A stretch of DNA of 37,547 bases, taken from contig CAOKRZ010000002.1 of the NCBI GenBank assembly GCA_948471335.1, positions 1 through 37,547 on the forward strand, written 5' to 3'. Below are positions 33,501 to 37,547 of this stretch, piece by piece (the first letter of the stretch is position 1; every line of letters begins with the position of its first letter). The stretch comes from an uncultured Christensenella sp. Lineage in GTDB: Bacteria; Bacillota; Clostridia; Christensenellales; UBA1242. The translations under genes and the position numbers were made by a program. The notes below the pieces were generated by a model. The model made no database searches, had not been told where the DNA came from, and was given only the letters and a program-made list of their open reading frames with translations.

Positions 33501-36500
33501 CCGGTGAGTGCTTTATTTGAAAATAATGGAACAATGGAAACTGCCTATGCCTACACAATGGTATGGAGGAAAAACAGCAAAGTCTACACCTTTGATATCA
33601 CTGGTGATAGCCAAGGCACTTGGGTTATTGTTGCCAGAGATAAGAACTATCAAATTTCAAATTGCCTTCGTTATGAAAACGGATATGTTGTCATCGACCT
33701 TTCGCTGATGGCAAGACTGGCTTCAACAATTGGCTTTGATAAAGATGAATATAGAGTTGCAATCTTTGCCAACGGCAACAACTTTGCAATCAATGGCAAG
33801 TCTGCAAGCTTTGACCTTGAATTCCTTGATTTCTCAAGCGGCTTCACGTTTATGGACGGACAACTTTCTTGGGTTGCAAGATCAAATGCTTCAACTAAGA
33901 TTGTAACCAAGGTAGAAGGCTTTGAAGATGATATAAAATTGATTTCAACTTCTGCAAATCAAGTGATGACTCTTCCGCTTACAATAGACGGAAATTACAC
34001 ACTTATAACAATTTCACTTTTGGGCAGAGAGCCTGGAGACTCAAAAATCAGTGTAGAAAGTGATAGATATGCAATTGTGAATGCTTTCAAACTTTACGCG
34101 CCTTCTGCAGCTGCAAATGAAAATGCAATTGTTTTCAGTCAAGATCCAAGAAATAATATGAAAAGCATTCAGCTTGAAATATCAAACAATTCTTCTCAAG
34201 GGAAATATGTTTCAGATATAACAACAGGGCAAAGTTATACATATTATCCAGGACAGCTTTCAGGCGAAGAAAACGCGACAGTCTTCAGTGGAAAGCTTGT
34301 TGGAAACAGCGGAGTTGTAACTTCAAGCTCGGTTTCAAACATGGATTATCAATATCTTCTCACTCTTACTGACTCCGATTTCATCTTCTCTTCATCTGCA
34401 GTTGACTTTGCGGGGAAAATGCTTGGTTCAATTTCTCAAGAAAAGGGAATTGCAATAGAAGACGGATTTCTTACTTGGGAAGATGACGAAAATGTCACTC
34501 TCTCTGAAGGAAGCAATGTTTATTACAAGCTTACAGTTTACGCTTATGCAAATTCTTCTCAAACTCCAAGACGTTATGAGTTCTTCACTTCTCAAACTCG
34601 TTTTGACACAGCGCTTATTGTTCAAGAAGTTGAAAATGAAACCTTCAATTTCTCTGTTCAAAAATTTGCATTAACTCTCGGCAGTGAAAATGATTATGAC
34701 GTTCAAACAGTTGAAGGACAATATCTAAAATGGGGACAAAGCAGATATCAATCAACTGATCAGTATGTGCTTTCAAGTCTGCTTGTATATAGAAATGAAA
34801 ATGACAGAAAGTTCTCTTCTGTTAAAGATCTCAAAGTTACAAACGGACAGATCTCATGGGCAAGCTTTGACAACGCAACAAGCATCAAATACGTAGTTAT
34901 TGACAAAAACAACAATCAAGAGATTGCAGGAAGGGTGACAAATCCTCAAAGTCAACTTGGGCGAACTGTCTTCACTCCAAACGTGAATGCCTTTACTGGA
35001 AGCAATCCTCACGAGCTTGCAGTTTACGCTTTCGGCTCTGCTTTAGGACAAGCGCAACTTAAGTCAAAAGAAAGCGTTCTTACAAATGTTTACAAGCTTA
35101 GGACTGTCACTGAACAAAACTTTGATTTAAGCTTTGTTTCAAACAATGTTTATAGGCTTAATCTTCAAAATTATTTTGAAAGAAATATCATTGACCATTC
35201 AAATGACGACTATGTAATCAGAGTTAAAGTTGAATACAACGATAATGACAGTCAAGAAATGATTTTGACAAACAAAAAGATGGAAGGATATATTACAACA
35301 GGCGACAACAATTTCAGTGGAGATGCAATTGCCGTGCCTTCCAGCGCGAGAAACTTGAGACTTTCTTTTGTGGTTGAAAGCGCTGGACTTCTCTATGAGA
35401 ATACTGGAGTCAATGTCCTTAATTCAGACGCAAGTCAAGTTTACAGCCTTTCTCTTTTAGAGTGGGTTGAAGGCGAACTTTCTTACAACAGTGAAAAAGC
35501 TTTGCTTTCTTGGCAATATAGCGGCGAGGCAGCAAACCCTCAGTTTCTCATCAATATCACTTATCAAAACTCTCAAGTGTTGTCTTATCTTACATATGAA
35601 AGATCATTTGCACCAAGACTTATTGGCACAATTGTTAAAGTTGAAGTGAGAGTACGAAACGGACAGTCGGCACTGTTTTCAAAAGAAAGTAAAGTGCTTG
35701 AAGAGAGAATTGTATTAAATATCTTCGAACAAGGCGACGGAACGGAAGCAAATCCTTACATTATCAAAAATCAATCTCAGTTTGAAAATATTGCTTTAAG
35801 AAACGAACAAGATATTTATTTTAAACTTTCAAATGACCTTCTGCTTACAAATGTTTCGATTGAAGAATTGAGGGGCGTTTTGGATGGCAATGGTCATAAG
35901 ATAAACATTTCTGTGACTGACAAAGAATTGCTTAAACAAGTTTCGTTTGCAGAGGCTTTAGTCAGCGGCTCAGGGACAAATGAGGAAAGATTTGAAAAAA
36001 GCTATGCGCTTTTTGGCACAATCGCAGCAACAGGCGCAATAAAAAATCTTGAGATTGAATTTGCTGCTTATGTAGAAGTTGACTGCAATATCGTCCTTTC
36101 TTCACTTGCTTATGAAAATTATGGAATGATTTCAAATTGCGTTATTTCAAAAATTGAAATTTCTGGCACTTCAAGTCAAAGCGGATATAACTATCTTGCG
36201 CTCGGCGGAATTGCAACTGTAAATAACGGGACAATCGCTTCGTGCCAAAACACATTCCAAGGTCAGCCTTTCAGCTTGACGGTTTCATATTGCAATTTTG
36301 TTTACGGGTCAATTGCCATTTCAAACAATGGTGAGATTTCCTCTTGCTTTAATAGCGGTGACATTTCGTTAAGCATTCTCTCAAGCAGCTCTTCACATTA
36401 TTTCGCCGGTATTGCCATTTCAAACAAAGGCAGAATTAGCGCATGTGGAAATGACGGAGGCGTAGAGTTTGTCCCTATGGGGCAACTTTCAAGTGTTTAT

Positions 36501-36842
36501 ACTTTCGCTGCAGGCATTTCACTCAGACTGTATAGTGAAGGGGAAATTCTAAACTCATACAACAACGCACAGCTTTCTGACACATCGAATGGCGGCAGCG
36601 CAAGCATTGCATATCTTATGACCAATAATTCTCTTCTTCAAAATGTTGTAAGCACAACTTCACAGCCAATGGTGTTGTATAGAAGCGCAGGAAGCGCAGA
36701 CAACTGCTATTGCCCAGAAGGGATCATAAACGGGGCAAACATCGGGACAGCATTGAAAAGCGGATTGACAATAAAGATATCAGAAAATCAAAATCTTATT
36801 GTAAAATCAGTATCAGGGAAACTGATTGCTTCAATTGAGTAA
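27561..36842 (+). CDS. Giant surface lipoprotein with Fn3-like modules and a C-terminal beta-helix region
   Basis: At 3093 residues this is by far the largest gene. It opens with a lipoprotein signal, lipobox LSSC with Cys22 as the lipidated residue, so the protein should be tethered to the outer face of the membrane. Residues ~100-2700 form a chain of beta-sandwich-like modules of about 90-100 residues; many begin with a [K/R]L-x-x-P junction (for example KLETPEMEYKL, KLAMPEVEY, RLSRPTGMKHENGKITF, RLSKPANVSIDKLGKLTL), followed by A/Y strands and a GxYxLxVxAxS strand, an Fn3-like pattern. From ~2725 comes GDGTEANPYIIKNQSQFENIA and LDGNGHKINI, a GLUG-type beta-helix as in the protein at 5799. 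No catalytic motif is seen. It has an AGAGGA ribosome site and is followed after 31 bases by another secreted protein. Confidence 0.88.
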   Translation: MKKYFTLFFAFICSSLLLLSSCGSQSTLKGSFKQSEYVLSLDENIDFLQGFSCKGFSISDLTLSFSNEGIVEYDQATESYVAKASGQTLALAKAKGQTVASANVFVKQHFSAVTGISLSNDGLLSWDESYVIYSGEKIVAKNYELALNDSKITVEGNTYQLDNEGVYNISIQALGSESEKVDASKASESQTFFYKVMPSLQSFMLSTSEEFNNHEVTLRWEAVSGARYKIKAGGIVLAENTIENYITFNMRNFAGGQECEVSVEVIDENGENLSNITNFSVVKLETPEMEYKLENGDGKIVFANNENARSYFGRAIDLSNTQPVQILSENNFDRKDYVETFANGLGFGVYELTVQGKGKGAYANSNVSAGLNFVKLAMPEVEYSVVDKSLILKLQKDENVNRIKVLCGEKEILWNTDNVDTLTIDISEFETGAHDVQLFALPKFDDDGAVIPVKVGNVTSSNVVNSDAKILTFYVLDEIGEVEHSLSGNLSVLSFDKVEFANSYKLTLNGQELYDFVEKDGKIVFEIEDLKNFAPIQGKYVFDISATEINGTSTKVTTSKTLTILGTVTASENQTNGGYAWNRLSEDEEKVEYRYELYQTASDFNITGLPAKVETTKECAVDGLGFGYYVIKVYSKSLDTNIYLDSDFREDTFFTEKFIVTEKIEQPEYSFIVTDDGDYTLRITKPTHATEYEVYVNDVLDGTYSSDASTIDYYFAKNDFVEAGKFIVEVVAKTTAEDGDPVLHPASDRSQIVVTKLASPKFKTALTFDGNGEKQSETISVELIDNAEKAEIFLNGVSCGEVGSVDVKDIVGSSFTLSAKFIAQEAEDKNYYIDSNETRETFTRLSRPTGMKHENGKITFESVDHEDCEKYISFITLIHKTNPAQNYTARYEFTSIPFDINTAINELAVNDNKFAQNYGNSLKNIEVVIYAYSSAEGKLSSLKATSADGEKLTLSRLEEVPVLEFDTETLTLSWKSVGSGSSTTFYDLYIDNELYREDITETSFDLSVLDFSETKKIALTANNASYLSSAQSQPLLIRRLSSVDNVRVLLGMDNKWLLNFDISSDDIGKVQEILVGDQTFTGATVSAELKEGEYLIQVKAVARQGQNIFLDSLKRKFVFSDLSQIQIASKIEDGAFSWEAVGADFVGTNEIPLSYIVKLYRGENEIKNIPTSETTLKLDEIASLAGVNLSSGDYSLEVVTALNNYSLTSVEGNAKGYFNQAQSIKLDLKKLSSVAGANVSVVDSDDARTLDKKQNAFISISFADVWQEDVNFKVQAGELDETLKAGDSIRTTDNKLLMNLALSENGQYTLLIANSLFSQNAQIDISVHSQKAISSDVSRFTLDRLSKPANVSIDKLGKLTLDKVEGVNYVVRYSIGAKFNVDLILQTNEIDLLPEFEDYYSSFSVIVLAFDESGKKLPSIDTVRIEGDRPAPVEELVVDDQGNVNMKLSGHSQVVFTIRKYDTEIDNDILLTGEDGNFSISLHKLIDLFEISRSERITLGFAVNATSQDRNVVIPSPFTDLTFNYVSTNDMSKTVDWKRGRHYGENYIIMDELDGDLETTAFEVLVKYNKFVIDEQGVASLEEFVEENVFLASEISGYWIKEINEAGITVEYFDRNYKGAKYVACYGLELGQLLINADYGKIHIEVTRIAKSKTDGLFTEYAEESVDVTKVNAPTEFKFMKDSKATVTWDWTRRFEEDDLTADSEAPLCAGYIVYITDLREGGGEQTFFVTDRMSLDIFDVLVPNVPYLISVQAVSNVDYQIGSNRPAALNANKYTSPMQVTVIDGKIVFDLASIGGGQNLDFIKYFDENRLTDDNFAANFLAETFSSLFTFNLENCSSQKIRLTFTDGTKSYSAIVNAIDLIPDLSEVELSDGRGFMESLESLITGSSSTASIQRISRFYEALLNANKGVADNQILFDSFGENVPAGNYSITASHYSDPESGRIESNGSIAKTAYVISAAGYELGVTGENNDKYYARFRPVSALFENNGTMETAYAYTMVWRKNSKVYTFDITGDSQGTWVIVARDKNYQISNCLRYENGYVVIDLSLMARLASTIGFDKDEYRVAIFANGNNFAINGKSASFDLEFLDFSSGFTFMDGQLSWVARSNASTKIVTKVEGFEDDIKLISTSANQVMTLPLTIDGNYTLITISLLGREPGDSKISVESDRYAIVNAFKLYAPSAAANENAIVFSQDPRNNMKSIQLEISNNSSQGKYVSDITTGQSYTYYPGQLSGEENATVFSGKLVGNSGVVTSSSVSNMDYQYLLTLTDSDFIFSSSAVDFAGKMLGSISQEKGIAIEDGFLTWEDDENVTLSEGSNVYYKLTVYAYANSSQTPRRYEFFTSQTRFDTALIVQEVENETFNFSVQKFALTLGSENDYDVQTVEGQYLKWGQSRYQSTDQYVLSSLLVYRNENDRKFSSVKDLKVTNGQISWASFDNATSIKYVVIDKNNNQEIAGRVTNPQSQLGRTVFTPNVNAFTGSNPHELAVYAFGSALGQAQLKSKESVLTNVYKLRTVTEQNFDLSFVSNNVYRLNLQNYFERNIIDHSNDDYVIRVKVEYNDNDSQEMILTNKKMEGYITTGDNNFSGDAIAVPSSARNLRLSFVVESAGLLYENTGVNVLNSDASQVYSLSLLEWVEGELSYNSEKALLSWQYSGEAANPQFLINITYQNSQVLSYLTYERSFAPRLIGTIVKVEVRVRNGQSALFSKESKVLEERIVLNIFEQGDGTEANPYIIKNQSQFENIALRNEQDIYFKLSNDLLLTNVSIEELRGVLDGNGHKINISVTDKELLKQVSFAEALVSGSGTNEERFEKSYALFGTIAATGAIKNLEIEFAAYVEVDCNIVLSSLAYENYGMISNCVISKIEISGTSSQSGYNYLALGGIATVNNGTIASCQNTFQGQPFSLTVSYCNFVYGSIAISNNGEISSCFNSGDISLSILSSSSSHYFAGIAISNKGRISACGNDGGVEFVPMGQLSSVYTFAAGISLRLYSEGEILNSYNNAQLSDTSNGGSASIAYLMTNNSLLQNVVSTTSQPMVLYRSAGSADNCYCPEGIINGANIGTALKSGLTIKISENQNLIVKSVSGKLIASIE

Positions 36843-36873
36843 TGAATTCGTGAAAAAGGAAATAAAATACATC

Positions 36874-37547
36874 ATGAAAAAATATCTTTTGTCATTTTGT
36901 TTAATTATCTTTGCTGCTTTTATTGGACTTTCAGGCTTCTCATTCTCGGCAAATGCAGAAGCTGAAAGGACAATTGGCGATGACTATTTTATGATAAGCC
37001 AATATGTTTTTGGAAATGGAAGCGTTGTTCAAAAATATGACTTCGCGCTCAATTCTCCGCATTTAGGAAGCCTCGGATTGACAAAAGGCGAGATTGAAGC
37101 ATACAAGGATAAACTTATAAGCAATTTCGACCATTTCAGAGAAGAGCATATCGCAAACTTCACTTTGCTTTTCATGCAAAACGAAGACAAAAAAGCTGAA
37201 TATGCAATCGGAAATGATCTTAAAATTTCAAAAACTTTGTATAGCGCAGAATATGACAATATCTCATTTTCAATCACTTTTGAGAATCAAGAAGTTTGGA
37301 AGTTTTACTCTTCTTCAAGAAGTTCTTCTTCAGAACAACCCTCCGAAGAAAAACCCGTGATTGAATTTATTTCAAAAGAAGAGGCTTCATCAAAATTTCC
37401 TTTTGCACAAGAAATAAATTACGGAAGCGAAAAAATAACTGTTGCAAGAAGATATAAAAATGCATACTTGAATGCGTTTGAAGGAAGCTCAATTTATTCT
37501 AAGTTGCAAAACTCATATAAACCAGATTTTGTTTACAACTATGCAAC
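36874..37547 (+). CDS. Secreted protein, partial (continues beyond window)
   Basis: The frame is open from the ATG at 36874 to the window end (224 codons). The first ~28 residues are a classic signal peptide (basic start, long hydrophobic core, ANAEAE cleavage region). After about 120 residues of mixed sequence comes a Ser-rich linker, SSSRSSSSEQPSEEKP. No family is recognised. An in-frame GTG at 36850 would add eight residues; AAGGA lies 13 bases before the ATG. It starts 31 bases after the giant lipoprotein and is probably in the same transcript. Confidence 0.8.
   Translation, partial: MKKYLLSFCLIIFAAFIGLSGFSFSANAEAERTIGDDYFMISQYVFGNGSVVQKYDFALNSPHLGSLGLTKGEIEAYKDKLISNFDHFREEHIANFTLLFMQNEDKKAEYAIGNDLKISKTLYSAEYDNISFSITFENQEVWKFYSSSRSSSSEQPSEEKPVIEFISKEEASSKFPFAQEINYGSEKITVARRYKNAYLNAFEGSSIYSKLQNSYKPDFVYNYA

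Noticed and set aside
1..37547. CRISPR array, insertion sequence or integrative element
   Set aside because: No regularly spaced direct repeats, no transposase or recombinase, and no terminal inverted repeats were seen.

Overview
The window looks like chromosomal DNA from a low-GC, Gram-positive-type member of the Bacillota, most likely an anaerobic, gut-type Clostridia relative. This rests on AT-rich sequence with AGGAGG-type ribosome sites, TTGACA/TATAAT promoters, a lipoteichoic-acid-synthase-like enzyme, a DUF1846 protein, a DegV protein, an M60/enhancin-type peptidase, and a yabP-yabQ pair that belongs to the endospore gene set. No phage, transposon, rRNA or CRISPR array is visible. The genus cannot be named from the sequence.

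Layout. 1-2488 (minus): partial GNAT acetyltransferase, glmM, and a stand-alone copy of the acetyltransferase half of GlmU. 2646-3281 (plus): unknown helical protein. 3315-7483 (minus): LtaS-like enzyme, a small membrane protein, a secreted beta-helix-like protein and a DUF305 protein. 7644-8484 (plus): a small membrane protein and an acidic zinc-ribbon protein. 8519-11199 (minus): GT4 glycosyltransferase translationally coupled to DUF1846. 11340-12212 (plus): DegV fatty-acid-binding protein. 12267-13002: three very small HTH genes with four related operator copies. 13111-14163 (minus): YitT-family membrane protein. 14265-18201 (plus): lipid kinase, a double ferritin-like protein with a hairpin over its ribosome site, an NrtR-like Nudix regulator, and a P-loop/CYTH fusion protein. 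18229-20982 (minus): Ca2+-type P-ATPase. 20983-21387: remains of a P-loop gene. 21388-25326 (plus): membrane-anchored M60 peptidase. 25400-25474 (minus): tRNA-Asn with an unusual leader. 25626-26394 (minus): yabP-yabQ-short DivIC-like. 26476-27303 (plus): RluA-family pseudouridine synthase. 27561-36842 (plus): a 3093-residue lipoprotein, followed by a second secreted protein cut by the window end.

How the genes fit together. Much of the window concerns the cell envelope: amino-sugar precursors (GlmM and the GlmU-like half), glycolipid and teichoic-acid type polymers (GT4, LtaS-like, lipid kinase, DegV), and large surface proteins. The NrtR-like regulator with the P-loop/CYTH fusion, transcribed from a promoter carrying a perfect inverted repeat, is the best candidate for an uncharacterised nucleotide or NAD-linked system. 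Other points that stand out are the self-contained three-HTH switch, the occluded ribosome site of the ferritin-like gene, and four genes whose -10 box lies only 6-7 bases before the ATG with no Shine-Dalgarno, suggesting leaderless messages.
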